Assembly: GCF_030463565.1 (NCBI RefSeq)
Contig: NC_134659.1
Location: forward strand, 7,820,511 to 7,884,510
Length of the DNA: 64,000 bases
Reading direction: 5' to 3'
Origin: Pelecanus crispus
Taxonomy: Eukaryota > Chordata > Aves > Pelecaniformes > Pelecanidae
Position numbers and translations under genes: made by a program. Shown in pieces: positions 33,801 through 45,952 of this stretch (position 1 is its first letter; every line of letters begins with the position of its first letter). Under the pieces are notes generated by a model. The model ran no database searches. It saw only the letters and a list, made by a program, of their open reading frames with translations, and was not told the DNA's origin.

Positions 33801-36800
33801 TGCTGGAGCGAGATCCCTGTGTCCCCATCCCGGAGCCCCGTGTCCCCATCCCAGACCCCTGTGTCCCCCATCCCGGAGCCCCGTGTCCCCATCCTGGACC
33901 CCCCTGTCCCCATCCCAGACCCGTGTCCCCACCCCGGAGCCCCGTGTCCCTGTCCCGGAGCCCCGCGTCCCCATTCCAGAGCCCCGAGCCCCTGGTCCCA
34001 GAGCCACGTCCCCATCCTGGACCCCCACATCCCCATCCTGGAGCCCTGTGCTGGGGGCGAGACCCCCACATCCCCATCCCGGACCCCCGTGTCCCCATCC
34101 CAGACCCCTGTGTCCCCGTCCCCAAGCCCCGCGTCCCCGTCCCGGAGCCCTGCATCCCCGTCCCGGACCCGCTCGTCCCCACCCCGGAGCCCTGTGCTGG
34201 AGCGAGATCCCTGTGTCCCCATCCCGGACCCCCGTGTCCCCATCCCAGACCCCTGTGTCCCCGTCCCCAAGCCCCGCGTCCCCGTCCCGGAGCCCTGCGT
34301 CCCCACCCGGAGCCCTGTGCTGGGGCGAGACCCCCCACGTCCCCATCCTGGACCCCCCGTGTCCCCATCCCAGAGCCCTGTGTCCCCATCCCGGACCCCC
34401 GTGTTCCCATCCTGGAACCCTGCGTCCCCACCCCGGAGCCCCACATCCCTGTCCCGCACCCCCGTGTCCCCGTCCCGGAGCCATGTCCCCACCCTGGACC
34501 CCCGTGTCCCCCATCCCCGCACCCCTGCGCCCCCGCCTCACCCTTGTAGAAGACGCCCCAGACGCCGCGCTTCTCGGAGAGCAGCCAGGACCTGAGGCGC
34601 GGCACCTTCCGCAGGTAGGCGCAGGTGCAGACCAGCAGCAGCCCGAACACCAGCAGCCCGTCCAGCGAGTACACTGCGGGGAGCCTCGCTGAGCCGCGCC
34701 GCGCACCCCGGGGCACCCCCCTCCCCGCTTTAGCCCCCCAAAGGCACCCCGGCCAGCCCAGCCCCCCCATCAAAGGCACCCAGACCTCCCAGCTCCCCCC
34801 CCAAAGGACCAGAACTCCCAGCACCCCCAAAAGGCACCCAGGTGGTCTCAGCCTCCCCCCCCCCAAAGGACCCAGAACTCCCAGCACCCCCAAAAGGGGC
34901 ACCCAGGCGCCCCAGCCCCCCTCAAAGGGGCACCCAGGTCTCCCAGCCCCCCCATCAAAGGCACCCAGACCTCCCCAGCTCCCCCCCCAAAAGGACCCAG
35001 AACTCCCAGCCCTCCCCAAAGGACCCAGAACTCCCAGCACCCCCAAAAGGGGGCACCCAGGCACCCCCAGCCCCCCCCCCAAAGGCACCCCGGCCTCCCA
35101 GCCCCCCCATCAAAGGCACCCCAGACCTCCCCAGCTCCCCCCCCCCAAAGGACCCAGAACTCCCAGCACCCCCCAAAAGGGGGCACCCAGACCTCCCAGC
35201 CCCCCTCAAAGGGGCACCCAGGTCTCCCAGCCCCCCCATCAAAGGCACCCAGGCCTCCCAGCCCCCCCCCCGCCAAAGACACCCAGGACCCCCGGCCCCC
35301 CCAAAGGGGCACCCAGGCCTCCCCAGCCCCTCCCCCCAAAGACACCCAGGTCCCCCTCGCCGCCCCCCCAGCCCCCCCAAAGGAGCACCCAGGCCTCCCA
35401 GCCCCTTCACCTGCTGCTCCCCAGCCCCCCCCAAAGAGGCACCCAGGCCTCCCAGCCCCCCCCAAAGACACCCAGGACCCCCCGCCTCCCCCCCCCAAAG
35501 GGGCACCCAGGCCTCCCAGCCCCCCCCCAAAGACACCCAGGCCCCCCTCGCCGCCCCCCCAGCCCCCCCAAAGGGGCACCCAGGCCTCCCAGCCCCCTCA
35601 CCTGCTGCTCCCCAGCCCCCCCAAAGAGGCACCCAGGCCTCCCAGCCCCCCCCAAAGACACCCAGGACCCCCGGCACCCCCAAAGGGGCACCCAGGCCTC
35701 CCAGCCCCCCCCCAAAGGACACCCCAGGTCCCCCTCGCCGCCCCCCAGCCCCCCCAAAGGGGCACCCAGGCCTCCCAGCCCCCCCCCCCCAAAGACACCC
35801 AGGACCCCCGGCCCCCCCAAAGGGGCACCCAGGCCTCCCAGCCCCCCCCCCCAAGACACCCAGGTCCCCCTCGCCGCCCCCCAGCCCCCCCCAAAGGGGC
35901 ACCCAGGCCTCCCAGCCCCCCCCCAAGACACCCAGGTCCCCCTCGCCGCCCCCCCCAGCACCCCCAAAGGGGCACCCAGGCCTCCCAGCCCCCTCACCTG
36001 CTGCTCCCCCAGCCCCCCCAAAGAGGCACCCAGGCCTCCCAGCCCCCCCCAAAGACACCCAGGGTCCCCCGCCTCCCCCCCAAAGGGGCACCCAGGCCTC
36101 CCAGCCCCCCCATCAAAGGCACCCAGGAGCCCCGCCTCCCCCCCCAAAGGGGCACCCAGGCCTCCCAGCCCCCCCCAAAGACACCCAGGAGCCCCGCCTC
36201 CCCCCCCAAAGGGGCACCCAGGCCTCCCAGCCCCTTCACCAACCCCTGCCTGCTCTCCCCAGCCCCCCCAAAGGGGCACCCAGGCCTCCCAGCCCCCTCA
36301 CCTGCTGCTCCCCCAGCCCCCCCAAAGAGGCACCCAGGCCTCCCAGCCCCCCCCCCCCAAAGACACCCAGGACCCCCGCACCCCCAAAGGGGCACCCAGG
36401 CCTCCCAGCCCCCCCCAAAGACACCCAGGAGCCCCGCCTCCCCCCCCAAAGGGGCACCCAGGCCTCCCAGCCCCCCCACCAAAGACACCCAGACCCCCCC
36501 TCTCCGCCCCCCAGCCCCCCCCAAAGTGGCAGCCCAGGGCCTCCCAGCCCCCCCCAAGACACCCAGGTCCCCCTCGCCGCCCCCCAGCCCCCCCAAAGGG
36601 GCACCCAGACCTCCCAGCCCCCCCCCCCAAAGACACCAGGACCCCCGGCCCACCCAAAGGGGCACCCAGGCCTCCCAGCCCCCCCCAAAGACACCCAGGC
36701 CCCCCTCACCCGCCCCCCAGCCCCCCCAAAGGGGCACCCAGATCTCCCAGCCCCCCCCCCCAAAGACACCCAGGCCCCCAGCTCCCCCCCAAATGACACC

Positions 36801-37236
36801 CAGACCTCCCAGCCCCCCCCAAAAGGAGCACCCAGGCCTCCCAGCCCCTTCACCTGCTGCTCCCCAGCCCCCCCCAAAGAGGCACCCAGGGCCTCCCAGC
36901 CCCCCCCCCCCAAAGACACCCAGGACCCCCGCCTCCCCCCCCAAAGGGGCACCCAGGCCTCCCAGCCCCCCCCCAAGACACCCAGGTCCCCCTCGCCGCC
37001 CCCCAGCCCCCCCAAAGGGGCACCCAGGCCTCCCAGCCCCCCCCCAAGACACCCAGGTCCCCCTCGCCGCCCCCCAGCCACCCCAAAGGGGCACCCAGGC
37101 CTCCCAGCCCCCCCCCCCCCCCAAAGACACCCAGGACTCCCGGCCCCCCCAAAGGGGCACCCAGGCCTCCCAGCCCCCCCCAGCGCCCCGCGCCTGGGTG
37201 CCCGCTCACCCCTCCCCGCCCCTCACCGTTGGTCAT
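30820..37236 (-). CDS. TMEM167B: Protein kish-B (TMEM167B), complete, three exons
   Basis: A small Kish-family (DUF1242) membrane protein placed by the family in the Golgi/secretory pathway. Coding exons on the minus strand: 37236-37227 (ATGACCAACG), 34673-34542 and 30902-30820. They total 225 nt, giving 74 residues, the same length as human. Residues include [20 protein letters not shown] (first membrane segment), a basic loop (KKVPRL-like [16 protein letters not shown]), VWGVFYK, and a second membrane segment ending YVLVVK. All donors and acceptors are canonical and phases agree, with no indel. Two introns of 2.55 and 3.64 kb are almost wholly minisatellite. The gene is inverted relative to CELSR2. 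In human TMEM167B lies on the other side of SARS1, so this position implies rearrangement or a false join. Confidence 0.95.
30940..34520. repeat. CGTCCCCATCCTGGAGCCC-type array (TMEM167B intron 2)
   Basis: Modules of 17 to 19 bp (GTGTCCCCATCCCGGACCC) alternate with a longer one containing CCCTGTGCTGGGGCGAGACC. Together they form variable blocks of roughly 38 bp and larger composites, such as the similar stretches near 33000-33360 and 33800-34160. The array fills the intron to within about 40 bp of each exon. On the transcribed (minus) strand the RNA is G-rich. Confidence 0.9.
34700..37190. repeat. CCCAAAGGGGCACCCAGG-type array (TMEM167B intron 1)
   Basis: Modules CAAAGGGGCACCCAGGCCTC, CAAAGACACCCAGG and CCCTCACCTGCTGCTCCCC are joined by C runs of 5 to 12, giving blocks of about 60 bp. 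The C runs vary copy by copy. The array fills the intron from about 30 bp after exon 2 to about 40 bp before exon 1. Confidence 0.9.
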
Positions 37237-37440
37237 GGCGGCGGCGGCGGCGGGCCCCCCCCCCCCCCGGCGCTCCCGGCCCGGCGGCGCCGCGCATGCG
37301 CGGGGGCCCCGCCCCCCTCCGCGGCCAACCGCGACACCGGAAGGCGTAGGCGCGGCCAGTCGCGCGCCGATGGCGCCAGGCACGGCCAGCCGCGCGCCGA
37401 GCCGCCGGGCGGGGACACGGAGCCGGCCTCAATCGAGCGC
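37237..37440 (-). promoter_or_regulatory. TMEM167B: TMEM167B CpG-island promoter with NRF1 and ETS sites
   Basis: A dense CpG stretch directly upstream of the ATG (minus strand). It contains the perfect NRF1 palindrome GCGCATGCGC at 37292-37301 and an ETS-type ACCGGAAG near 37337, both typical of housekeeping promoters. A GCGCGCC-rich core follows to about 37410. Confidence 0.7.
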
Positions 37441-37559
37441 CTATTTTGGGGGGGGGGGGGGCAACGGCGGGTACCGGGTGGCCCTGTCCCCAGCAGCCCC
37501 CTTGCCCCCGGGAGCCACCGGTGCGCTCGCCCCTGAGCGCCCAGGCCCCATCCCCGCCC

Positions 37560-40500
37560 CCCGGCAACCCCCAGTCCTCCCAGTAACTGCCCAGTGCACC
37601 CAGTGCCCGTCCCAGACACCCCACAACCCCCCAGGTTCCCCAGTAGCTCCCAGTGTCCCCAAAACCCCCAGCCCCTATCCCAGCTCTCCAGTAACCGCCA
37701 GCCCCCCATAACCCCCAGTGGCCCCGGTATCCCAGTACCTCCAGTAATCCCCAGTCCCCCAGTACGGCCCTGTGCCGCCCCGTCCCCATCCCAGTCCCCC
37801 CCCGTCTCCCAAATGACCTCCAGGGCGTCCAGTATCTCCCAGCACCCCCCATAATCCTCAGTGCAACCAGTCCCCAACCCAGTTTCCCCAGTAACCCCCA
37901 GCCCCCCCCAAAAACCCCCATAATCCAGTGGCACCAGTGCACCAGTGTCCCCAGCAGACCCAATGTCCCCAGCGGGCCCAGTGCCCCCAGCAGATCCCAG
38001 TGGTCCCAGTGCCACCAGTGCCCCCAGCAGATCCCAGTGCCACCAGTGCCCCCAGCAGATCCCAGTGCTCCCAGTGCCACCAGTGTTGCCAGCAGACCCC
38101 AGTGCCCCCAGCAGACCCAGTGCCCCCAGTGCCACCAGTGTCCCCAGCAGATCCCAGTGCCACCAGTGTCCCGTGTCCCCAGCAGACCCAGTGCCCCCAG
38201 TGTCCCCAGCAGATCCCAGTGCCACCAGTGCCTCCAGCAGATCCCAGTGTCCCCAGCAGACCCAGTGCCCCAGTGTCCCCAGCAGATCCCAGTGCCACCA
38301 GTGCCCCCAGCAGATCCCCAGTGCTCCCAGTGCCACCAGTGCCCCCCAGCAGACCCAGTGCCCCCAGACCCAGTGCCCCCAGTGCCACCAGTGCCCCCAG
38401 CAGATCCCAGTGTTGCCAGCAGACCCAGGGCCCCCAGCAGACCCAGTGCCCCCAGTGCCACCAGTGCCCCCAGCAGATCCCAGTGCCCCCAGCAGACCCA
38501 GTGCCCCCAGTGTCCCATGTCCCCTAGCAGACCCAGTGCCCCCAGTGTCCCCAGCAGATCCCAGTGCCACCAGTGCCTCCAGCAGATCCCAGTGCTCCCA
38601 GTGCCACCAATGTTGCCAGCAGACCCAGTGCCCCCAGCAGACCCCAGTGCTCCCAGTGTCCCCAAGCAGATCCCAGTGCCACCAGTGCCTCCAGCAGATC
38701 CCAGTGTCCCCAGCAGACCCAGTGCCCCCAGCAGATCCCAGTGCCACCAGTGCCCCCAGCAGATCCCAGTGCTCCCAGTGCCACCAGTGTTGCCAGCAGA
38801 CCCAGTGCCCCCCAGCAGACCCAGTGCCCCCAGTGCCACCAGTGTCCCCAGCAGATCCCAGTGCCACCAGTGTCCCGTGTCCCCAGCAGACCCAGTGCCC
38901 CCAGTGTCCCCAGCAGATCCCAGTGCCACCAGTGCCTCCAGCAGATCCCAGTGTCCCCAGCAGACCCAGTGCCCCCAGTGTCCCCAGCAGATCCCAGTGC
39001 CACCAGTGCCCCCAGCAGATCCCAGTGCTCCCAGTGCCACCAGTGTTGCCAGCAGACCCAGTGCCCCCAGCAGACCCAGTGCCCCCAGTGCCACCAGTGC
39101 CCCCAGCAGATCCCAGTGTTGCCAGCAGACCCAGTGCCCCCAGCAGACCCAGTGCCCCCAGTGCCACCAGTGCCCCCAGCAGATCCCAGTGTCCCCAGCA
39201 GACCCAGTGCCCCCAGTGTCCCCAGCAGATCCCAGTGCCCCCAGTGTCCCATGTCCCTAGCAGACCCAGTGCCCCCAGCAGACCCAGTGCCCCCAGTGTC
39301 CCCAGCAGATCCCAGTGCCACCAGTGCCTCCAGCAGATCCCAGTGCTCCCAGTGCCACCAATGTTGCCAGCAGACCCAGTGCCCCCAGCAGACCCAGTGC
39401 TCCCAGTGTCCCAAGCAGATCCCAGTGCCACCAGTGCCTCCAGCAGATCCCAGTGTCCCCAGCAGACCCAGTGCCCCCAGCAGATCCCAGTGCCACCAGT
39501 GCCCCCAGCAGATCCCAGTGCTCCCAGTGCCACCAGTGTTGCCAGCAGACCCAGTGCCCCCAGCAGACCCAGTGCCCCCAGTGCCACCAGTGCCCCCAGC
39601 AGATCCCAGTGCCCCCAGTGTCCCGTGTCCCCAGCAGAACCAGTGCCCCCAGCAGACCCAGTGCCACCAGTGTCCCAAGCAGATCCCAGTGCCACCAGTG
39701 TCCCCAGCAGATCCCAGTGTCCCCAGCAGACCCAGTGCCCCCAGCAGATCCCAGTGCCACCAGTGCCCCCAGCAGATCCCAGTGCTCCCAGTGCCACCAG
39801 TGTTGCCAGCAGACCCAGTGCCCCCAGCAGACCCAGTGCCCCCAGTGCCACCAGTGCCCCCAGCAGATCCCAGTGCCACCAGTGTCCCGTGTCCCCAGCA
39901 GAACCAGTGCCCCCAGCAGACCCAGTGCCACCAGTGTCCCAACCAGATCCCAGTGCCCCCAGTGTCCCCAGCAGATCCCAGTGTCCCCAGCAGACCCAGT
40001 GCCCCCAGCAGATCCCAGTGCCACCAGTGCCACCAGTGCCCCCAGCAGATCCCAGTGCCACCAGTGCCCCCAGCAGATCCCAGTGCTCCCAGTGCCACCA
40101 GTGTTGCCAGCAGACCCAGTGCCCCCAGCAGACCCAGTGCCCCCAGTGCCACCAGTGTCCCCAGCAGATCCCAGTGCCACCAGTGTCCCGTGTCCCCAGC
40201 AGACCCAGTGCCCCCAGTGTCCCCAGCAGATCCCAGTGCCACCAGTGCCTCCAGCAGATCCCAGTGTCCCCAGCAGACCCAGTGCCCCCAGTGTCCCCAG
40301 CAGATCCCAGTGCCACCAGTGCCCCCAGCAGATCCCAGTGCTCCCAGTGCCACCAGTGCCCCCAGCAGACCCAGTGCCCCCCAGCAGACCCAGTGCCCCC
40401 AGTGCCACCAGTGCCCCCAGCAGATCCCAGTGTTGCCAGCAGACCCAGTGCCCCCAGCAGACCCAGTGCCCCCAGTGCCACCAGTGCCCCCAGCAGATCC

Positions 40501-43250
40501 CAGTGTCCCCAGCAGACCCAGTGCCCCCAGTGTCCCCAGCAGATCCCAGTGCCCCCAGTGTCCCATGTCCCTAGCAGACCCAGTGCCCCCAGCAGACCCA
40601 GTGCCCCCAGTGTCCCCAGCAGATCCCAGTGCCACCAGTGCCTCCAGCAGATCCCAGTGCTCCCAGTGCCACCAATGTTGCCAGCAGACCCAGTGCCCCC
40701 AGCAGACCCAGTGCTCCCAGTGTCCCAAGCAGATCCCAGTGCCACCAGTGTCCCCAGCAGATCCCAGTGTCCCCAGCAGACCCAGTGCCCCCAGCAGATC
40801 CCAGTGCCACCCAGTGCCCCCAGCAGATCCCAGTGCTCCCAGTGCCACCAGTGTTGCCAGCAGACCCAGTGCCCCCAGCAGACCCAGTGCCCCCAGTGCC
40901 ACCCAGTGCCCCCAGCAGATCCCAGTGCCACCAGTGTCCTGTGTCCCCAGCAGAACCAGTGCCCCCAGCAGACCCAGTGCCACCAGTGTCCCAAGCAGAT
41001 CCCAGTGCCACCAGTGTCCCCAGCAGATCCCAGTGTCCCCAGCAGACCCAGTGCCCCCAGCAGATCCCAGTGCCACCAGTGCCCCCAGCAGATCCCAGTG
41101 CTCCCAGTGCCACCAGTGTTGCCAGCAGACCCAGTGCCCCCAGCAGACCCAGTGCCCCCAGTGCCACCAGTGCCCCCAGCAGATCCCAGTGCCACCAGTG
41201 TCCCGTGTCCCCAGCAGAACCAGTGCCCCCAGCAGACCCAGTGCCACCAGTGTCCCAAGCAGATCCCAGTGCCACCAGTGTCCCCAGCAGATCCCAGTGT
41301 CCCCCAGCAGACCCAGTGCCCCCAGCAGATCCAGTGCCACCAGTGCCACCAGTGCCCCCAGCAGATCCCAGTGCCCACCAGTGCCCCCAGCAGATCCAGT
41401 GCTCCCAGTGCCACCAGTGTTGCAGCAGACCCAGTGCCCCCAGCAGACCCAGTGCCCCCAGTGCCACCAGTGTCCCCAGCAGATCCCAGTGCCACCAGTG
41501 TCCCGTGTCCCCAGCAGACCCAGTGCCCCCAGTGTCCCCAGCAGATCCCAGTGCCACCAGTGCCCTCCAGCAGATCCCAGTGTCCCCAGCAGACCCAGTG
41601 CCCCCAGTGTCCCCAGCAGATCCCAGTGCCACCAGTGCCCCCAGCAGATCCCAGTGCTCCCAGTGCCACCAGTGCCCCCAGCAGACCCAGTGCCCCCAGC
41701 AGACCCAGTGCCCCCAGTGCCACCAGTGCCCCCAGCAGATCCCAGTGTTGCCAGCAGACCCAGTGCCCCCAGCAGACCCAGTGCCCCCAGTGCCACCAGT
41801 GCCCCCAGCAGATCCCAGTGTCCCCAGCAGACCCAGTGCCCCCAGTGTCCCCAGCAGATCCCAGTGCCCCCAGTGTCCCATGTCCCTAGCAGACCCAGTG
41901 CCCCCAGCAGACCCAGTGCCCCCAGTGTCCCCAGCAGATCCCAGTGCCACCAGTGCCTCCAGCAGATCCCAGTGCTCCCAGTGCCACCAATGTTGCCAGC
42001 AGACCCAGTGCCCCCAGCAGACCCAGTGCTCCCAGTGTCCCAAGCAGATCCAGTGCTCCCAGTGCCACCAGTGTTGCCAGCAGACCCAGTGCCCCCCAGC
42101 AGACCCAGTGCCCCCAGTGCCACCAGTGCCCCCAGCAGATCCCAGTGCCACCAGTGTCCCGTGTCCCCAGCAGAACCAGTGCCCCCAGTGCCACCAGTGT
42201 CCCCAGCAGATCCCAGTGTCCCCAGCAGACCCAGTGCCCCCAGCAGACCCAGTGCCCCCCAGTGCCACCAGTGTCCCCAGCAGATCCCAGTGTCCCCAGC
42301 AGACCCAGTGCCCCCAGCAGATCCCAGTGCCACCAGTGCCCCCAGCAGATCCCAGTGCTCCCAGTGCCACCAGTGTGCCAGCAGACCCAGTGCCCCCAGC
42401 AGACCCAGTGCCCCCAGTGCCACCAGTGCCCCCAGCAGATCCCAGTGCCACCAGTGTCCCGTGTCCCCCAGCAGAACCAGTGCCCCCAGCAGACCCAGTG
42501 CACCAGTGTCCCAAGCAGATCCCAGTGCCAACCAGTGTCCCCCAGCAGATCCCAGTGTCCCCAGCAGACCCAGTGCCCCCAGCAGATCCCAGTGCCACCA
42601 GTGCCCCCAGCAGATCCCAGTGCTCCCAGTGCCACCAGTGTTGCCAGCAGACCCAGTGCCCCCAGCAGACCCAGTGCCCCCAGTGCCACCAGTGCCCCCA
42701 GCAGATCCAGTGCCACCAGTGTCCCGTGTCCCCAGCAGAACCAGTGCCCCAGCAGACCCAGTGCCACCAGTGTCCCAAGCAGATCCCAGTGCCACCAGGT
42801 GTCCCCAGCAGATCCCAGTGTCCCCAGCAGACCCAGTGCCCCCAGCAGATCCCAGTGCCACCAGTGCCCCCAGCAGATCCCAGTGCTCCCAGTGCCACCA
42901 GTGTTGCCAGCAGACCCAGTGCCCCCAGCAGACCCAGTGCCCCCCAGTGCCACCAGTGTCCCCAGCAGATCCCAGTGTCCCCAGCAGACCCAGTGCCCCC
43001 AGTGCCCCCAGCAGATCCCAGTGCCCCCAGTGTCCCATGTCCCCAGCAGAACCAGTGCCCCCAGCAGACCCAGTGCCCCCAGTGCCCCCAGCAGATCCCA
43101 GTGTCCCCAGCAGACCCAGTGCCCCCAGTGTCCCCAGTGCCCCCAGCAGATCCCAGTGCCACCAGTGCCCCCAGTGTCCCCAGTGCCCCCAGCAGAGCCA
43201 GTGCCCCCAGTGGGACTGGTGTCCCCAGCAGCGGCAGCGGGCGCGGTGCC
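37560..43250. repeat. 5.7-kb CCCAGTGCC/CAGCAGA array with a 1.31-kb higher-order repeat
   Basis: Modules of about 15 to 18 bp (CCCAGTGCCACCAGTGCC, CCCCAGCAGATCCCAGTG, CCCCAGCAGACCCAGTG, TGTTGCCAGCAGACC) are arranged in larger units. A rare marker, ATGTCCCTAG, occurs at 39251, 40565 and 41880 (spacing 1314 and 1315 bp), with a one-base variant at 38517 (734 bp earlier). The region therefore has a true higher-order repeat. After about 42000 copies are more degraded. Antisense and sense frames of more than 1000 codons are repeat artefacts. Confidence 0.95.
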
Positions 43251-44279
43251 GCCAGCCCTGCGAAGGCCACGTGTCACCGTCCCCTCGGCCCCGTCGAGGT
43301 TAATCCCGGGGCTTAATGGCTTTCGCCGATGGGAGCGGGGCCACGGCCACCGTCACCGGCGGAGCACAGCGGGCCATCAGCTGGGCTCGGTGGACCCGGC
43401 ACCCGGCCGGTGTCCCTGCGCCCCTGGCCCCCCGGGGGTGTGGTGACAAGGACCGCCGGCCGCGGGGACACGGGGCTGTCGCGGAGCAAGAGGGTGGGTG
43501 GTGGGCAGCTGGCCGGGACGCCTGGGGCACAGGGACACCCCTGGGCCCTCGGCTGGGCCCCCCCATCCCCTGTGCTGGGGGCGGGAGGGGACAACAGGGG
43601 CCACCCCCGAGGCCTGTCCCCCGGGTGCCACGTTGATGCCCCAGAGCCAAACGTCTGGCTGTCCCCATGCCACCCCTGGCATTCAGCCTGGGGGACCCCT
43701 CGCCGTCCTTAGGTTCCAGAGTTAACATGGAGAATCTCCATTCTCCTTTGCACCCACCCACCACAGCCAGCCCCCGAGCTCCCAGCGGGGAGGGACACCG
43801 GGGGGTGACGGGTCCCCGCGGGGTGATGGATGGACAGAGGATGTCCCACCCCGGAGAGCCCATGGCTGTGCCCCCCTCCTGTGCTGGGGGGGACGAGCAG
43901 GGACCTGGCGCTGTCCCCTGCCGTGTCCCCAGCCCAGGGAGGACCCAGAGCCAGGGATGCGCCGGGTGCCCCTCTCTGCCCCCGCTCGTTGCCTTTGCCA
44001 GGGTGGTGACAAAGCCCCGAGGAGCAGCGCGGTGCCGGGTGGGTGCTGCCGGCGCCGGGGCACGGGGCCGGGCCTGTGGGACCTGGGGTGACGGGGACCC
44101 TCTGGGCGTTGGGGACCCCAGGGGTGACAGAGATGCCAGGGACAATGGGGACCCTGGAGGCGATGGGGACCTCAAGGAGTAATGGGGACCCTGGGGATGA
44201 TGAACACCCCGGGAGTGACGGGGACCCCAGGGACAATGGGGACCTGAGGGGTGATGGGCACCCAATGGGTGGTGGGGAC
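43251..44279. other. Unique-looking GC-rich spacer, no gene recognised
   Basis: About 1 kb between two arrays. It has ordinary complexity and one A/T-richer island around 43710-43745 (GTTAACATGGAGAATCTCC). Open frames on both strands resemble no protein I know. It could hold an upstream exon or promoter of the FAM107-like gene, but nothing shows this. Confidence 0.5.
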
Positions 44280-45405
44280 TGGGGGGATCATGAGGACCCC
44301 AAGGGATGAAGGGGACCCCAAGGGATGATGGGGACCCCAAGGGATGAAGGGGACCCCAAGGGATAAAGGGGGCCCCAAGGGATGAAAGGGGACCCCAAGG
44401 GATGAAGGGGACCCCAAGGGATAAAGGGGACCCCAAGGGATGAAGGGGACCCCAAGGGATGAAGGGGACCCCAAGGGATAAAGGGGGCCCCAAGGGATGA
44501 AAGGGGACCCCAAGGGATGATGGGGACCCCAAGGGATGAAGGGGACCCCAAGGGGTGAAGGGGACCCCAAGGGATGATGGGGACCCCAAGGGATGAAAGG
44601 GGACCCCAAGGGATGAAGGGGACCCCAAGGGATGATGGGGACCCCAAGGGGTGAAGGGGACCCCAAGGGATGATGGGGACCCCAAGGGATGAAGGGGACC
44701 CCAAGGGGTGAAGGGGACCCCAAGGGATGATGGGGACCCCAAGGGATGAAAGGGGACCCCAAGGGATGAAGGGGACCCCAAGGGATGATGGGGACCCCAA
44801 GGGATGATGGGGACCCCAAGGGGTGAAGGGGACCCCAAGGGATGATGGGGACCCCAAGGGATGAAAGGGGACCCCAAGGGGTGAAGGGGACCCCAAGGGA
44901 TGATGGGGACCCCAAGGGATGAAAGGGGACCCCAAGGGATGATGGGGACCCCAAGGGATGAAAGGGGACCCCAAGGGGTGAAGGGGACCCCAAGGGATGA
45001 TGGGGACCCCAAGGGATGAAAGGGGACCCCAAGGGGTGATGGGGACCCCAAGGGGTGAAGGGGACCCCAAGGGATGATGGGGACCCCAAGGGATGAAAGG
45101 GGACCCCAAGGGGTGAAGGGGACCCCAAGGGATGATGGGGGCCCCAAGGGATGAAGGGGACCCCAAGGGGTGAAGGGGACCCCAAGGGATGATGGGGACC
45201 CCAAGGGATGAAAGGGGACCCCAAGGGATGATGGGGACCCCAAGGGGTGAAGGGGACCCCAAGGGGTGAAGGGGACCCCAAGGGATGATGGGGACCCCAA
45301 GGGATGAAAGGGGACCCCAAGGGATAAAGGGGACCCCAAGGGATGATGGGGACCCCAAGGGATGAAAGGGGACCCCAAGGGGTGAAGGGGACCCCAAGGG
45401 AGGAT
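44280..45405. repeat. 19/20-bp GGGGACCCCAAGGGATGAA minisatellite
   Basis: Units of 19 or 20 bp (GGGGACCCCAAGGGATGAT, ...GATGAAA, ...GGTGAA, ...ATAAA) occur in about 58 near-identical copies. Variation is confined to the last few bases. Each unit contains the imperfect inverted repeat GGGGACCCC. Confidence 0.95.
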
Positions 45406-45689
45406 GGGAGGACATGGGGACCATAGTGTGGCCTGGGGAAAGGGACACTTGGACACCAGGGTCCTGGAGGGTGCCAGGTGCTGCAGGACAGTGTGCAGGG
45501 ACCCCGGGCTGTGACACCCCTGGGCTGGGGGACACAGGGGCTGGGGGACACGGGGGGCGGGTGTCCAGGATCTCGCCATGCGCTGGCATGTGGCTCCAGG
45601 CGAGGGAGCCGGGCAGGGTCACACCATCCCCTGGTGACTCTGTCCCAGGTTGTCGCATCCCTCGTGGTGACCCCATACCCCAATGACCC

Positions 45690-45935
45690 CATCCCCAGTG
45701 ACCCTGTCACACTGGTGACCCCCTCCCACTGGTGACCCCATCCCCTGGTGACCCCATCCCATGGTGACCCCATCCCCTGGTGATCCCATCACTTGGTGAC
45801 CCCATCCCATGGTGACCCCATCCCCTGGTGATCCCATCACTTGGTGATCCCACCCTATGGTGACCCCATCCCCTGGTGATCCCATCACTTGGTGATCCCA
45901 CCCCCTGGTGACCCCATCCCCTGCTGATCCCCGCT
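45690..45935. repeat. GGTGACCCCATCCC short array before FAM107-like exon
   Basis: About 15-bp units (GGTGACCCCATCCCCT, GGTGATCCCATCACTT) make 46-48-bp composites and run right up to the splice acceptor of the first recognised FAM107-like exon. Confidence 0.85.
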
Positions 45936-45952
45936 ACCCCCTCCAGAGGGTG

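Noticed and set aside
37233-43303. Sense and antisense frames of 1300-1580 codons in the CCCAGTGCC array
   Set aside because: All are translations of the 15-18-bp repeat; alternative frames are equally open, so no coding signal is present.
43300-45579. Minus-strand gene of about 759 codons over the GGGGACCCCAAGG array
   Set aside because: More than half is the 19-bp repeat and the remainder resembles no known protein.
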